The notes: generated by a model from the letters alone, not told the origin. Counted from the stretch's first letter, positions 18,135 to 29,322 are shown. The stretch is 64,000 nt of DNA from Herminiimonas fonticola (GCF_003293745.1 NZ_PTLZ01000003.1:1-64000); one strand, 5' to 3'. A program made the numbers and translations.

Positions 18135-20462
18135 ATGGTTGAAATCGAAATAGACGGTAAAAAAGTTGAAGTGCAAGAGGGCAGCATGGTAATGGATGCT
18201 GCCAATAAACTCGGCACCTACATCCCGCACTTCTGCTACCACAAAAAATTGTCCATCGCGGCGAACTGCCGTATGTGCCTGGTCGAGGTTGAAAAAGCAC
18301 CGAAGCCATTGCCAGCCTGCGCGACACCAGTTGCACAAGGCATGATCGTTCGCTCGAATAGCGAAAAAGCGGTCAAGGCGCAAAAAGGCGTGATGGAATT
18401 CCTGTTGATTAACCATCCGCTTGATTGCCCGATTTGCGATCAAGGTGGTGAGTGCCAATTGCAGGATCTGGCAGTCGGTTATGGTGATTCTTCTTCGCGT
18501 TACGAAGAAGAAAAACGCGTCGTTGCACCGAAAGATGTCGGTCCGCTGATCTCGATGCAAGAGATGAGCCGCTGCATTCATTGCACGCGTTGCGTACGTT
18601 TCGGCCAGGAAGTTGCCGGCGTGATGGAATTCGGCATGCTGGGTCGTGGTGAGCACGCAGAAATCACATCGTTTGTCGGTAAAACTGTTGACTCCGAATT
18701 GTCGGGCAACATGATCGACCTGTGCCCGGTTGGCGCACTGACATCGAAACCTTTCCGTTACAGCGCTCGTACCTGGGAATTGTCGCGTCGCAAATCAGTC
18801 AGTCCACATGACAGTCTGGGTGCAAACCTGACCGTTCAAGTGAAAGCCGGCAAAGTCATGCGCGTGCTGCCATTGGAAAACGACGACGTCAACGAATGCT
18901 GGATCTCGGATAAAGATCGTTTCGCTTACGAAGGTTTGAACAGCGAAGATCGTTTGACGACTCCAATGATCAAGCAAGACGGCAAATGGCAAGAAACCGA
19001 TTGGCAAACTGCGCTGGAATACGTTGCGCACGGTTTGCGTAACATCAAGCATGAACACGGTGCTGATGCGATCGCTGCAGTAGCGACGCCAAGCTCGACA
19101 CTGGAAGAATTGAATCTGTTGCAAAAACTCGTGCGCGGCATGGGTTCAAACAACGTCGATTTCCGTCTGCGTCAAGCTGATGCAGCATTGGACGCATCGA
19201 TCACGCCTTGGTTGGGCATGTCGATCAATGAATTCGCTGCGTTGAAACGCGCATTCGTGATCGGTTCCTTCCTGCGTAAAGATCATCCATTGCTGGCTGC
19301 GCGTCTGCGTCAAGCTGTCAAGCAAGGTGCAAGCGTCAGCATCTTGCACGCAACAGACGACGATCTGTTGATGCCGGTGGCGAACAAGATGATCAAGGCA
19401 CCATCCGACTGGTTGGCAGCATTGTCTGAAGTCGTGGCAGCAGTTGCGCAAGCTAAAGGCATTGCTGCTCCAACGGGCTTTGACAATATTCAAGCATCTG
19501 CAGAAGCCAAACAAGTCGCGGCTAGCCTGTTGTCCGGCGAACCAAAAGCAGTCTTGCTCGGCAACGCAATCTTGCAACATCCGCAAGCAGCGCAATTGCA
19601 CGCTGCAGCACAATGGATCGCACAAAACACCGATGCAAAATTTGGTTTCCTGACCGAAGCAGCAAACAGTGTTGGTGGTTATCTGGCAGGCGCAAACGGT
19701 GTTGCTGCTGCGCAGATTTTTGCGCAACCACGCAAAGCATTCTTGCTGTTGAACGCAGAACCAGAATTGGATGCTTACAATCCGCAAGCGGCACGTCGTG
19801 CTCTGGATCAGGCTGAAATGGTTGTTGCCATGTCGCCATACAAACACGGTATGGATTTCGCCGATGTCTTGTTGCCGATTGCTCCGTTCTCGGAAACTTC
19901 CGGCACCTTCGTCAATTGCGAAGGGCGTGCACAAAGCTTCAACGGTACCGTCAAGCCATTGGGTGATACACGTCCGGCATGGAAAGTCCTGCGCGTATTG
20001 GGCAACCTGGCTGGTCTGTCAGGTTTTGAATACGAAACATCGGAAGCGATTCGCAACGAAATCCTGGGCAGCAACGCTCCAGCCGACGCGAATCTGACTG
20101 CACGTTTGAACAACATCAGCAAAGTAGCGCCGCAAGCAGCAGTTGCAGTGCCTTCCTTGTCCCTGGAACGTGTGGCAGATGTATCGATTTATTCAACCGA
20201 TGCGATCGTTCGTCGTGCTCCTGCATTGCAGGAAACCAGCGATGCAGCTGCACCTAAAGCGTGGTTGTCGGCTGATCTGGCTGCCAAGCTGGGTGTTGCT
20301 GCGGGCGATCAAGTCAAAGTAAAACAAGGCGAGGGTAGTGCAGTGCTGGTCGCAGCGATTGCTTCTAACTTGCCAGTGAATGTGGTGCGCGTTGCTGCCG
20401 GTCGTCAAGAGACAGCTGGCTTGGGCGCGATGTTTGGTTCTATCAGCGTGGAGAAAGCGTAA
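18135..20462 (+). CDS. nuoG: NADH-quinone oxidoreductase subunit G
   Basis: The 775-residue largest hydrophilic subunit. The N-terminal ferredoxin domain (about 1-80) has [17 protein letters not shown]; next come the [14 protein letters not shown] region and a second set in [10 protein letters not shown], giving the N1b, N4 and N5 ligands. The rest resembles molybdopterin oxidoreductases but serves a structural role. The C-terminal half is alanine-rich and least conserved. The stop overlaps the nuoH start (TAATG). Confidence 0.97.
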   Translation: MVEIEIDGKKVEVQEGSMVMDAANKLGTYIPHFCYHKKLSIAANCRMCLVEVEKAPKPLPACATPVAQGMIVRSNSEKAVKAQKGVMEFLLINHPLDCPICDQGGECQLQDLAVGYGDSSSRYEEEKRVVAPKDVGPLISMQEMSRCIHCTRCVRFGQEVAGVMEFGMLGRGEHAEITSFVGKTVDSELSGNMIDLCPVGALTSKPFRYSARTWELSRRKSVSPHDSLGANLTVQVKAGKVMRVLPLENDDVNECWISDKDRFAYEGLNSEDRLTTPMIKQDGKWQETDWQTALEYVAHGLRNIKHEHGADAIAAVATPSSTLEELNLLQKLVRGMGSNNVDFRLRQADAALDASITPWLGMSINEFAALKRAFVIGSFLRKDHPLLAARLRQAVKQGASVSILHATDDDLLMPVANKMIKAPSDWLAALSEVVAAVAQAKGIAAPTGFDNIQASAEAKQVAASLLSGEPKAVLLGNAILQHPQAAQLHAAAQWIAQNTDAKFGFLTEAANSVGGYLAGANGVAAAQIFAQPRKAFLLLNAEPELDAYNPQAARRALDQAEMVVAMSPYKHGMDFADVLLPIAPFSETSGTFVNCEGRAQSFNGTVKPLGDTRPAWKVLRVLGNLAGLSGFEYETSEAIRNEILGSNAPADANLTARLNNISKVAPQAAVAVPSLSLERVADVSIYSTDAIVRRAPALQETSDAAAPKAWLSADLAAKLGVAAGDQVKVKQGEGSAVLVAAIASNLPVNVVRVAAGRQETAGLGAMFGSISVEKA

Positions 20463-21535
20463 TGGATCAATTGTTGGCATCCATCCACGCAACGGGTCAC
20501 TCGTTCCTCGGCTATTACTGGCCGCTGGTGTGGAATCTGGTAAAAATTATTGCAGTTGTCGCGCCATTGATGGGTGCAGTCGCTTATTTGACTTTGTGGG
20601 AACGTAAAGTCATCGGCTGGATGCACGTTCGTCATGGCCCCAACCGTACCGGTCCTGCAGGTTTGCTGCAACCGATCGCTGACGGCGTCAAACTCTTGTT
20701 GAAAGAGATCGTTGTCCCGGCAAAATCAAGCAAGGCTTTGTTTCTGATTGCTCCTGTCATGACCATCATGCCGGCCTTGGCCGCATGGGCTGTGATTCCA
20801 TTCGGACCTGATGCTGCATTGGCTAACGTCAATGCCGGCCTGCTGTTCGTCATGGCAATTACTTCGCTGGAAGTCTATGGTGTGATCGTGGCAGGTTGGG
20901 CATCCAACTCCAAGTATGCGTTTCTCGGTGCGATGCGTGCTTCGGCACAAATGATTTCGTATGAAATTGCGATGGGCTTCGTGCTGGTCATCATTTTGAT
21001 GGTGTCGGGCAGCTTGAACTTGTCTGAAATCGTGGCGCAGCAAACTACGGGGAATGGCGCCAACATGGGCTTGACTTTCCTGTCGTGGAATTGGTTGCCT
21101 CTGTTGCCGATGTTCGTCATCTATATCATCTCCGGTACGGCTGAATTGAATCGCCACCCGTTTGACGTGGTTGAGGGCGAATCGGAGATCGTTGCCGGTC
21201 ACATGGTTGAATATTCGGGTATGTCATTCGCGATGTTCTTCCTGGCTGAATACGCCAACATGTGGCTGATTTCGATCATGGCAACGTTGATGTTCCTGGG
21301 CGGCTGGTCGTCACCTATCGATATGGCTCCGTTCACATGGGTTCCAGGCTGGATCTGGCTCGGTGCGAAGACATGGTTCGTTGTGACTCTGTTCATCTGG
21401 TTCCGTGCATCGTTCCCACGCTATCGCTACGATCAAATCATGCGCCTGGGTTGGAAAGTATTCATTCCATTGACTTTGGTTTATCTGTTGATCGTCGCGA
21501 TCTGGATGAAAACCTCGTGGAATATCTGGAATTAA
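20462..21535 (+). CDS. nuoH: NADH-quinone oxidoreductase subunit H
   Basis: The 357-residue membrane subunit connects the two arms and forms the quinone entry. About eight hydrophobic helices are seen. The family motifs [19 protein letters not shown] (about 51-69) and the [19 protein letters not shown] loop (about 226-244) carry the conserved charged residues of the proton path. It overlaps nuoG by one base. Confidence 0.98.
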   Translation: MDQLLASIHATGHSFLGYYWPLVWNLVKIIAVVAPLMGAVAYLTLWERKVIGWMHVRHGPNRTGPAGLLQPIADGVKLLLKEIVVPAKSSKALFLIAPVMTIMPALAAWAVIPFGPDAALANVNAGLLFVMAITSLEVYGVIVAGWASNSKYAFLGAMRASAQMISYEIAMGFVLVIILMVSGSLNLSEIVAQQTTGNGANMGLTFLSWNWLPLLPMFVIYIISGTAELNRHPFDVVEGESEIVAGHMVEYSGMSFAMFFLAEYANMWLISIMATLMFLGGWSSPIDMAPFTWVPGWIWLGAKTWFVVTLFIWFRASFPRYRYDQIMRLGWKVFIPLTLVYLLIVAIWMKTSWNIWN

Positions 21536-21567
21536 TGCAGCAAGGCTGAGCAAAGAGGGAAGCCAAG

Positions 21568-22056
21568 ATGGAAGCAATTAAGGATTTTTTCGGTAGTTTG
21601 ATGTTGCGTGAACTGCTCAAGGGTATGGCCTTGACAGGACGCTACATGTTTGCGCGCAAGATTACCGTGCAGTTCCCGGAAGAGAAGACGCCGCAGTCTC
21701 CACGTTTCCGTGGTTTGCACGCATTGCGTCGCTACCCGAACGGTGAAGAACGTTGCATCGCCTGCAAACTGTGTGAAGCAGTCTGCCCGGCAATGGCAAT
21801 CACGATCGAATCGGAGCAACGTGACGACGGCAGCCGTCGTACTACACGTTACGACATCGATTTGACCAAATGCATTTTCTGCGGTTTCTGCGAAGAATCC
21901 TGCCCGGTCGATTCGATTGTCGAAACACACATTTTCGAATACCACGGTGAAAAACGCGGCGATTTGTACTACACGAAAGAAATGTTGCTGGCCGTTGGTG
22001 ATCGCTACGAATCTGAAATTGCAGCTGCACGTACCGCCGACGCGGCCTATCGTTGA
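21568..22056 (+). CDS. nuoI: NADH-quinone oxidoreductase subunit I
   Basis: A 162-residue ferredoxin-like subunit with two [4Fe-4S] clusters, N6a and N6b. The ligand sets are [12 protein letters not shown] (about residues 66-77) and [12 protein letters not shown] (about 105-116). The N-terminal helix (about 1-30) anchors it to the membrane arm. It is followed by a short intergenic gap with a tandem repeat. Confidence 0.98.
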   Translation: MEAIKDFFGSLMLRELLKGMALTGRYMFARKITVQFPEEKTPQSPRFRGLHALRRYPNGEERCIACKLCEAVCPAMAITIESEQRDDGSRRTTRYDIDLTKCIFCGFCEESCPVDSIVETHIFEYHGEKRGDLYYTKEMLLAVGDRYESEIAAARTADAAYR

Positions 22057-22085
22057 TTTAATAGTATTGGCAGTTGCTTAACGCA

Positions 22086-22118
22086 CTGACTTTTTGCTGA
22101 CTTTTTGCTGATTTTTTG
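22086..22118 (+). repeat. Three 11-bp tandem repeats before nuoJ
   Basis: CTGACTTTTTG occurs at 22086-22096 and 22097-22107, and as CTGATTTTTTG at 22108-22118. The array ends 7 bp before the nuoJ ATG and takes the place where a ribosome binding site would be expected; none is visible. It is the only non-coding stretch above 50 bp between nuoG and nuoL. Confidence 0.85.
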
Positions 22119-22125
22119 ACTGCTT

Positions 22126-22764
22126 ATGGAATTTACAACTGTATTGTTTTACGTGTTCTCAGCGATTCTTGTATTCGCTGCCATACGTGTCATCACTGAT
22201 TCCAATCCGGTTCATGCGGCATTGTTTCTTGTGTTGTCATTCTGTACCGCAGCCGCGCTGTGGATGTTGCTCAAGGCTGAGTTCCTCTCCATCGTACTGG
22301 TGCTGGTGTATGTCGGCGCGGTGATGGTGCTGTTCCTGTTCGTTGTGATGATGGTCGACATCAAACTAAGCAAGGTACGTGAAGGTTTCTGGGGTTACCT
22401 GCCTTTGGCCGCAACGATCGGTGTGGTGATCGTGCTGGAAATGGCAGCCGTTCTGTTCCGCGGTTTCTGGAAGTCGCATACACAAGTGCCGGAAGGCGCT
22501 GCAATGATCGGAAACACCAAGGAATTGGGCAAACTGATCTACACCGAATATCTGTATGCATTTGAAATTGCTGCGTTAATCCTGCTGGTCGGCATGGTTG
22601 CAGCAGTTGCATTGACTATGCGCAAACGCAAGGACAGCAAGTATTTCTCTCCTGGCGATGCAGTCAAAGTCAAATCGGGCGATCGTTTGCGCATCGTGAA
22701 GATGAAGGCTGTTTCGACTCGCGACGATCAAACACCAGCTGCTCCTGCAGCAGAACAAAAATAA
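22126..22764 (+). CDS. nuoJ: NADH-quinone oxidoreductase subunit J
   Basis: A 212-residue membrane subunit with five hydrophobic helices, including the conserved [15 protein letters not shown] helix (about 63-77) with its pi-bulge. The C-terminal 40 residues are charged and extend beyond the last helix, as in other betaproteobacteria. There is no clear Shine-Dalgarno sequence; translation may depend on coupling to nuoI or on the T-rich leader. Confidence 0.97.
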   Translation: MEFTTVLFYVFSAILVFAAIRVITDSNPVHAALFLVLSFCTAAALWMLLKAEFLSIVLVLVYVGAVMVLFLFVVMMVDIKLSKVREGFWGYLPLAATIGVVIVLEMAAVLFRGFWKSHTQVPEGAAMIGNTKELGKLIYTEYLYAFEIAALILLVGMVAAVALTMRKRKDSKYFSPGDAVKVKSGDRLRIVKMKAVSTRDDQTPAAPAAEQK

Positions 22765-22774
22765 GGGGAGTGTT

Positions 22775-23083
22775 GTGGAGTTATCGCTCGTACATTACCT
22801 GATTCTCGGCGCGATCCTGTTCGCGATCTCGATAGTCGGTATTTTTCTGAATCGTAAAAACATCATCATCTTGCTGATGGCGATCGAATTGATGCTGTTG
22901 GCTGTGAATATGAATTTTGTCGCGTTCTCCTATTTCCTGGGTGACGCAGCAGGCCAAATTTTTGTTTTCTTCATCTTGACGGTAGCCGCTGCTGAAGCTG
23001 CAATTGGTCTTGCCATTCTGGTTTCCATGTTCCGTGCACTGGATACCATCAATGCCGAAGATCTTGACAGCCTCAAAGGCTAA
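22775..23083 (+). CDS. nuoK: NADH-quinone oxidoreductase subunit K
   Basis: A 102-residue, three-helix membrane subunit. The helix 2 glutamate (in [11 protein letters not shown]) and helix 3 glutamate (in [10 protein letters not shown]) of the proton path are present. The start is GTG at 22775 behind AAGGGGAG, a strong ribosome binding site that decides the start. Confidence 0.98.
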   Translation: MELSLVHYLILGAILFAISIVGIFLNRKNIIILLMAIELMLLAVNMNFVAFSYFLGDAAGQIFVFFILTVAAAEAAIGLAILVSMFRALDTINAEDLDSLKG

Positions 23084-23111
23084 TTCCGAACAATAACGAT
23101 AAGGTTCACTC

Positions 23112-25208
23112 ATGGCGGGGCAACTTAACCCTAACCTCTTGCTGATCGTACCGCTGGCACCACTTGCCGGCTCCATGATTGCAGGTCTGTTTGGTACAAA
23201 ATTTTTCGGTAACATCATTGGTCGCAAGACGTCGCATACTGTGACGATACTTGGCGTGCTGATCGCTTTCATCCTGTCGCTGCACACGATGTCGCTGGTG
23301 CTCGATGGCGCTACCTTCAACGATAATCTGTATACATGGATGACCGTTGCCGGCATCAAGCTGGAGGTCGGCTTCCTGGTCGACAGCCTGACAGCCATGA
23401 TGATGTGCGTAGTGACATTCGTGTCGCTGATGGTGCACATCTACACTATCGGCTACATGGAAGAAGACGAAGGCTATAACCGCTTCTTCTCGTACATCTC
23501 GCTGTTCACGTTTGCGATGTTGATGCTCGTCATGAGTAACAACTTCCTGCAACTGTTCTTCGGTTGGGAAGCAGTGGGCCTGGTTTCGTATCTGCTGATC
23601 GGCTTCTGGTACACCAAACCGACCGCGATTTTCGCGAACATGAAAGCCTTCCTGGTCAACCGCGTGGGTGACTTCGGTTTCATTCTCGGTATTGGCTTGT
23701 TGCTGGCTTACGCTGGTTCGATGGACTACGCAGAAGTCTTCGCGAAGAAAGAACAACTCGCTACCTTGACCTTGCCTGGTACCGACTGGATGTTGCTGAC
23801 CGTTGCCTGTATCTGCCTGTTCATCGGCGCGATGGGTAAATCGGCTCAGTTCCCGCTGCACGTATGGCTGCCTGATTCGATGGAAGGTCCTACCCCGATT
23901 TCCGCACTGATTCACGCAGCGACTATGGTTACCGCAGGTATCTTCATGGTGGCACGTATGTCACCACTGTTTGAACTGTCGGATACGGCCTTGTCTTTCA
24001 TCCTGATCATCGGTTCGATCACTGCGTTGTTCATGGGCTTCTTGGGCATCATTCAGAACGATATCAAGCGCGTGGTTGCGTACTCGACTTTGTCGCAGCT
24101 TGGTTACATGACGGTTGCATTGGGTGCATCGGCGTACTCGGTTGCCGTGTTCCATCTGATGACACATGCATTCTTTAAAGCTTTGTTGTTCCTTGGTGCC
24201 GGTTCGGTCATCATTGGTATGCATCACGATCAAGACATCCGCAACATGGGTGGTTTGCGTAAATACATGCCGATAACATGGATCACATCCTTGCTGGGTT
24301 CGCTGGCACTGATTGGTACGCCACTGTTCTCCGGCTTTTATTCAAAAGACAGCATCATTGAAGCAGTGCATGCGACGCATATTACCGGCGCAGGCTTTGC
24401 CAATTTTGCAGTGCTGGCGGGTGTATTCGTGACGGCGTTCTACTCCTTCCGCATGTACTTCCTGGTATTCCATGGTGAAGAACGTTTCGGCAAGGCGCAT
24501 GCACATCACGATGATCACGCACATGCTGCTACTGCTGCGCATGATGATCATGCACACGCCGGGCATCATGTCGAACAGGAAGACGAGCATGATGAACACC
24601 ACGGTTTGGCTCCAGGTCAAAAACCGCACGAGTCGCCATGGGTAGTGACCTTGCCGCTGATTCTGTTGGCGATTCCTTCGGTCATCATCGGTTACTTTGC
24701 GATCGAACCTATGTTGCACGGCAGCTTCTTCAACGGCGTCATTGCGGTTGGTGAATCGCACGGCGCAATGGAAAGCCTGCATGAAGAATTCCACGGTGCG
24801 ATGGCGATGGCGATCCACGGTTTGATGACCATGCCTTTCTGGTTGGCTCTGGCTGGTGTGGCAAGTGCGTATTACTGCTACATGATCAATCCACGTGTAC
24901 CTGCATGGTTCTTCAAGCATTTCCACGCATTGCATACTCTGCTGGACAACAAGTACTACATGGACAAGTTCAACGACTTTTTCTGGGCAGGTGGCGCACG
25001 TTTGCTGGGCGGCGGTTTGTCAAAAGTTGGCGACAAGACACTGATCGATGGATTGATTGTGAACGGTAGTGCAAAGGTTGTCGGATGGTTCTCAGGCATC
25101 GTTCGTACCTTGCAGACCGGTTACATTTATCACTACGCATTTGTCATGATTCTCGGCGTGCTGGGTTTCCTGATTTATTTCTTGCCGTTCCCATCGTTCG
25201 CCCAATAA
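23112..25208 (+). CDS. nuoL: NADH-quinone oxidoreductase subunit L
   Basis: A 698-residue antiporter-like membrane subunit, the most distal pump of complex I. Key residues of the family are seen in GWEAVGLVSYLLIGFW (E of helix 5) and GAMGKSAQFPLHVWLPDSMEGPTP-type sequence with its conserved lysine. A cytosol- or periplasm-facing loop at about residues 460-500 is packed with histidines (13 in about 37 residues). The C-terminal part forms the amphipathic lateral helix and final anchor helix. Confidence 0.97.
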   Translation: MAGQLNPNLLLIVPLAPLAGSMIAGLFGTKFFGNIIGRKTSHTVTILGVLIAFILSLHTMSLVLDGATFNDNLYTWMTVAGIKLEVGFLVDSLTAMMMCVVTFVSLMVHIYTIGYMEEDEGYNRFFSYISLFTFAMLMLVMSNNFLQLFFGWEAVGLVSYLLIGFWYTKPTAIFANMKAFLVNRVGDFGFILGIGLLLAYAGSMDYAEVFAKKEQLATLTLPGTDWMLLTVACICLFIGAMGKSAQFPLHVWLPDSMEGPTPISALIHAATMVTAGIFMVARMSPLFELSDTALSFILIIGSITALFMGFLGIIQNDIKRVVAYSTLSQLGYMTVALGASAYSVAVFHLMTHAFFKALLFLGAGSVIIGMHHDQDIRNMGGLRKYMPITWITSLLGSLALIGTPLFSGFYSKDSIIEAVHATHITGAGFANFAVLAGVFVTAFYSFRMYFLVFHGEERFGKAHAHHDDHAHAATAAHDDHAHAGHHVEQEDEHDEHHGLAPGQKPHESPWVVTLPLILLAIPSVIIGYFAIEPMLHGSFFNGVIAVGESHGAMESLHEEFHGAMAMAIHGLMTMPFWLALAGVASAYYCYMINPRVPAWFFKHFHALHTLLDNKYYMDKFNDFFWAGGARLLGGGLSKVGDKTLIDGLIVNGSAKVVGWFSGIVRTLQTGYIYHYAFVMILGVLGFLIYFLPFPSFAQ

Positions 25209-25235
25209 GTTAGCGAAGTAAAGCAAATAAAAATC

Positions 25236-26726
25236 ATGATGCAGTCAACATTTCCCCTTCTTAGTCTCGCGATCTGGTTGCCAGTCGCGTTCGGTATCTT
25301 CGTTCTGGCCTTCGGCCGTGACGATAGTCCAAACGTTGCACGTACCGTATCGTTGATCGGCGCAATTGCCAGTTTCCTGGTGACGTTGCCGCTGGTTTCC
25401 CAATTCAACAATGCTGCGCACGGCATGCAGTTCGTCGAAAAATTCAAGTGGATCGATATTTTCAATATCAACTATTCGCTTGGCGTTGACGGTCTGTCGA
25501 TGTGGTTTGTCGTGTTGACCGCTTTCATCACGATCCTGGTCGTGATCTCGGCTTGGGAAGTAATCGAAAAGCGCGTTGCCCAATACATGGGCGCATTCCT
25601 GATCTTGTCGGGTCTGATGATCGGTGTGTTCTGTGCGCTCGACGGCTTGCTGTTCTATGTATTCTTTGAATCGACACTGATCCCGATGTTCATCATCATC
25701 GGTGTCTGGGGTGGTGCAAATCGCGTCTACGCATCGATCAAGTTCTTCCTCTATACATTCTTCGGTTCCTTGCTGATGCTGGTGGCTTTGCTGTACCTGT
25801 ACTTCAAGTCCGGTCACAGCTTTGACATCCTGGCATGGCATACATTGCCGCTGCCTATGGATGCGCAGATCCTGATCTTCCTTGCCTTCCTGATGGCATT
25901 CGCAGTCAAGGTTCCAATGTGGCCTGTCCATACATGGTTGCCTGATGCTCACGTTGAAGCGCCTACCGGTGGTTCAGTCGTGCTGGCTGCAATCATGTTG
26001 AAATTGGGCGCATACGGCTTCCTGCGTTTCTCGTTGCCGATTACACCTGATGCCAGCCATTATCTGTCCGGTTTCATGATCACCTTGTCGTTAATCGCGG
26101 TGATCTACATCGGTCTGGTCGCTCTGGTGCAGACCGATATGAAAAAGCTGGTTGCTTATTCGTCGATTGCACACATGGGCTTCGTGACACTCGGCTTCTT
26201 CATGTTTAACGACATGGCAGTGCAGGGCGGTATCGTACAAATGATTTCGCACGGCTTCGTATCCGGCGCGATGTTCCTGTGTATCGGTGTGTTGTATGAC
26301 CGTATGCATACTCGTAACATCGCCGACTACGGCGGAGTTGTGAACAAGATGCCTAAGTTCGCTGCTTTCTTTATCCTGTTCTCGATGGGTAATGCCGGCT
26401 TGCCAGCAACTTCCGGCTTCGTCGGTGAGTTCATGGTGATCCTGGGCGCAGTCAAGTTCAATTTCTGGATTGGTATGCTGGCCGCGACCGCGCTGATTCT
26501 TGGTGCTGCTTATTCCCTGTGGCTGGCCAAGCGTGTGATTTTCGGTGAAGTGTCGAATCATCACGTCGAGGAACTGACAGATATTAACAAGCGTGAATTC
26601 CTGATGTTGGGCGTGCTGGCGATTGCTGTATTGGCAATGGGCCTGTATCCGGCGCCTTTCACCGATGCGATGCAAACTTCGGTTACCGACTTGCTGAAGC
26701 ACGTCTCGATTTCGAAACTTAATTAA
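25236..26726 (+). CDS. nuoM: NADH-quinone oxidoreductase subunit M
   Basis: A 496-residue antiporter-like membrane subunit with about 14 helices. The conserved glutamate lies in YVFFESTLIPMF and the lysine in AFAVKVPMWPVHTWLPDAHV. Two successive ATG codons (25236 and 25239) can start it; the difference is one residue. It lies 27 bp after nuoL. Confidence 0.98.
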   Translation: MMQSTFPLLSLAIWLPVAFGIFVLAFGRDDSPNVARTVSLIGAIASFLVTLPLVSQFNNAAHGMQFVEKFKWIDIFNINYSLGVDGLSMWFVVLTAFITILVVISAWEVIEKRVAQYMGAFLILSGLMIGVFCALDGLLFYVFFESTLIPMFIIIGVWGGANRVYASIKFFLYTFFGSLLMLVALLYLYFKSGHSFDILAWHTLPLPMDAQILIFLAFLMAFAVKVPMWPVHTWLPDAHVEAPTGGSVVLAAIMLKLGAYGFLRFSLPITPDASHYLSGFMITLSLIAVIYIGLVALVQTDMKKLVAYSSIAHMGFVTLGFFMFNDMAVQGGIVQMISHGFVSGAMFLCIGVLYDRMHTRNIADYGGVVNKMPKFAAFFILFSMGNAGLPATSGFVGEFMVILGAVKFNFWIGMLAATALILGAAYSLWLAKRVIFGEVSNHHVEELTDINKREFLMLGVLAIAVLAMGLYPAPFTDAMQTSVTDLLKHVSISKLN

Positions 26727-26774
26727 TAAACGGCTCCGCAATCGCGCAACTGAACGCACACTAACTGCGACAAA

Positions 26775-28259
26775 ATGAATAATTTGAATCTGATATCCGT
26801 CCTTCCTGAAATATTCCTGGCAACTGCGATTTGCGCAATTTTGCTGATTGATTTGTTTCTGTCGGATGCGAAACGCTACATCACTTATGTGTTGTCGCTG
26901 GCGACATTGATCGTTTGCGCTGCACTTAGCCTGTGTGACTTCAATGCCGGTGCAACGGTCTATGGTTTTGGCAACATGGTCGTCTCCGATCCTATGTCCA
27001 GCCTGCTGAAGGTCTGCACTTGTATCGCGATTGGCCTGACATTTATCTATTCGCGCCAGTATCTGGAAGACCGTCAAATGGTGAATGGTCGTCTGGGTGG
27101 TGAGTTCTATATTCTGTCGCTGTTTACCCTGCTGGGTCAGATGGTCATGATCTCGGCCAACAACTTCCTGATCGTCTATCTTGGTCTGGAAATGATGTCT
27201 CTGGCTTTGTACGCCTTGGTTGCTTTCCGTCGCGAGAATACCGCAGCGATCGAAGCAGCGATGAAGTACTTTGTATTGGGCGCTTTGGCCTCTGGCTTCC
27301 TGCTGTACGGCATCTCGATGTTGTACGGTGCGACCGGTTCGCTCGACATGACTGAAGTTGCACGCGTTATTTCTACCGGTGCAGTCAACAAACCTGTATT
27401 GATTTTCGGTCTGGTGTTTGTGGTTTCCGGCCTGGCATTCAAACTCGGTGCTGTTCCTTTCCACATGTGGGTACCTGACGTTTATCAAGGTGCGCCAACT
27501 GCCGTGACCCTGATGTTGGGTGGCGCCCCAAAACTGGCCGCCTTCGCGATCACGATCCGTCTGTTGGTGGAAACGTTGCCTGCCTTGGTCATCGATTGGC
27601 AGCAAATGCTGACCATCCTTGCCGTGCTGTCGATGGCGATCGGTAACATTACCGCGATCATGCAAACCAATATCAAGCGCATGCTGGCGTATTCGACCAT
27701 CTCGCAAATCGGTTTCATCCTGTTGGGTATCTTGTCTGGCGTGGTAGTTGGTGCCGATGGTTCGACAACCAATGGTTATAGCGCTGCGATGTTCTATGTC
27801 ATCACGTATGTGTTGACGACGCTGGGTATGTTCGGCGTCATCATGTTGTTGTCGCGTGCCGGCTTCGAGGCTGACAATATCGACGACTTCAAAGGTTTGA
27901 ACCAACGCAGCCCATGGTTTGCACTGGTCACCTTGATGTTGATGTTCTCGCTGGCTGGTGTACCACCAGTGGTTGGTTTCTACGCGAAATTGTCAGTGTT
28001 GCAGGCTGTCCTGAGTACTGGTCAAATCTGGCTCGCAATTGTCGCTGTTCTGTTCTCGCTGATTGGTGCTTTCTATTATCTGCGCGTAGTCAAAGTCATG
28101 TACTTTGACGAGCCTATCGATAATTCGAAAATCGTTATCAACAAGGACATGAGCGTGGCATTGAGCATTAATGGCGCTTCCTTGCTGCTGCTAGGCTTGG
28201 TACCGGGCCCTTTGATGACAGCGTGCGCTGCTGCTATCGTCAAGACGCTGGCGTCCTGA
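26775..28259 (+). CDS. nuoN: NADH-quinone oxidoreductase subunit N
   Basis: A 494-residue antiporter-like membrane subunit, last of the nuo genes. Conserved features are [17 protein letters not shown] (glutamate of helix 5) and [20 protein letters not shown] (lysine of helix 7). The stop codon TGA ends at 28259 and the DUF2818 gene starts within about 16 bp. Confidence 0.98.
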   Translation: MNNLNLISVLPEIFLATAICAILLIDLFLSDAKRYITYVLSLATLIVCAALSLCDFNAGATVYGFGNMVVSDPMSSLLKVCTCIAIGLTFIYSRQYLEDRQMVNGRLGGEFYILSLFTLLGQMVMISANNFLIVYLGLEMMSLALYALVAFRRENTAAIEAAMKYFVLGALASGFLLYGISMLYGATGSLDMTEVARVISTGAVNKPVLIFGLVFVVSGLAFKLGAVPFHMWVPDVYQGAPTAVTLMLGGAPKLAAFAITIRLLVETLPALVIDWQQMLTILAVLSMAIGNITAIMQTNIKRMLAYSTISQIGFILLGILSGVVVGADGSTTNGYSAAMFYVITYVLTTLGMFGVIMLLSRAGFEADNIDDFKGLNQRSPWFALVTLMLMFSLAGVPPVVGFYAKLSVLQAVLSTGQIWLAIVAVLFSLIGAFYYLRVVKVMYFDEPIDNSKIVINKDMSVALSINGASLLLLGLVPGPLMTACAAAIVKTLAS

Positions 28260-28275
28260 TGACTGCTTGCTGAGA

Positions 28276-28581
28276 GTGGATGTTTCCTTAGCAAGCTGGT
28301 TCGTAATTCTGTTGGCGCTGTTCAGCGCCAACCTTCCTTTCTTCAATGAACGCCTGTTCGCGCTTGTTCCCCTTCCTTCGGGGTTCAAGCCGATATGGTT
28401 GCGTCTGATCGAACTCTTCGTTCTGTATCTTGTGGTTGGCCTCGTCGCGCGTGGTTTGGAATCGCGTATTGGCAGCGTTTTCCCGCAAGGCTGGGAATTC
28501 TTTGCCGTGACCGGTTGTCTATTTCTGGTATTGGCTTATCCAGGCTTTGTCATGCGTTATATGCGCAGACGGCATCATTGA
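28276..28581 (+). CDS. DUF2818 small membrane protein
   Basis: A 101-residue hydrophobic protein with three likely transmembrane helices (about 5-25, 38-60, 70-92). It matches the DUF2818 family, which in betaproteobacteria typically follows nuoN; an accessory or assembly role for complex I is an inference from this linkage. The start is uncertain: GTG at 28276 gives MDVSLASWF and fits the family best, while TTG at 28267 is in frame. No ATG is available in this frame and the ribosome binding site is weak. Confidence 0.8.
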   Translation: MDVSLASWFVILLALFSANLPFFNERLFALVPLPSGFKPIWLRLIELFVLYLVVGLVARGLESRIGSVFPQGWEFFAVTGCLFLVLAYPGFVMRYMRRRHH

Positions 28582-28686
28582 TAGGGCGCTTGCATCACGC
28601 TTGCTGCGCTTCAGTTCGTTTTTCTTTTTCACTCTGTTCTGCGTTCAATTTACTATTTCTGTCCGGCCTGATTTCGGAGCTTAAGT

Positions 28687-29241
28687 ATGGATAATCATTT
28701 AAAAGAAATCCGCATCGACAGCACACTGGCCTACGATGGTTCTTTCCTGAAAGTGCAGCGCGATACGGTGCGATTGCCGAATGGGCAGCCAACTACGCGC
28801 GAGTACATCAAGCATCCCGGCGCGGTGGTGATTCTTCCCTTGCTGGACGATGGCAGTGTGTTGATGGAGCGTCAATTTCGCTATCCGATCAATCGCGTAT
28901 TCATTGAATTTCCTGCCGGGAAAATCGATCCGGGTGAGGAACCATTGGCGTGCGCCAAGCGTGAATTGCTGGAAGAGACGGGCTATACGGCGACTGACTG
29001 GCAATTCGTTTGCACGATACATAATGCGATCGCATATTCAGATGAGCACCTTGATCTGTATCTGGCGCGAGGTTTGGTCGAAGGCGAACGCAAGCTGGAC
29101 GATGAAGAGTTTCTTGATACCTTCAAGGCGACACCAGACGATTTACTGACCTGGATCAGGGAAGGCAAGATTACCGATGTGAAGACGGTGATCGGCGCAT
29201 TCTGGCTGGAGAAAATTTTGAACGGTACGTGGACGCTTTAG
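28687..29241 (+). CDS. Nudix hydrolase, ADP-ribose pyrophosphatase type
   Basis: A 184-residue cytoplasmic hydrolase of nucleoside diphosphate derivatives. The complete Nudix box runs from GKIDPGEE to RELLEETGY (about residues 78-100), and the upstream EYIKHPGAVVILPLL segment resembles ADP-ribose pyrophosphatases (NudF type). GGAG lies about 8 nt before the ATG. A bidirectional terminator follows. It may be cotranscribed with the nuo operon, though a 105-bp gap separates them. Confidence 0.9.
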   Translation: MDNHLKEIRIDSTLAYDGSFLKVQRDTVRLPNGQPTTREYIKHPGAVVILPLLDDGSVLMERQFRYPINRVFIEFPAGKIDPGEEPLACAKRELLEETGYTATDWQFVCTIHNAIAYSDEHLDLYLARGLVEGERKLDDEEFLDTFKATPDDLLTWIREGKITDVKTVIGAFWLEKILNGTWTL

Positions 29242-29281
29242 TACGGAAGCTTTAATATCATTTCACGAAAAAATTATCGTA

Positions 29282-29306
29282 AAAAAAGCCGCATAGCGGC
29301 TTTTTT
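29282..29306. terminator. Bidirectional terminator
   Basis: An 11-bp perfect stem AAAAAAGCCGC / GCGGCTTTTTT with loop ATA lies between the convergent Nudix and ETF-QO genes and can stop transcription from both sides. Confidence 0.92.
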
Positions 29307-29322
29307 GTTTTGCATATTCGGA

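Noticed and set aside
26091-27905. 604-codon minus-strand frame opposite nuoM/nuoN
   Set aside because: Extreme Gln/His/Arg/Asp composition and full overlap with two certain genes show that it is a shadow frame.
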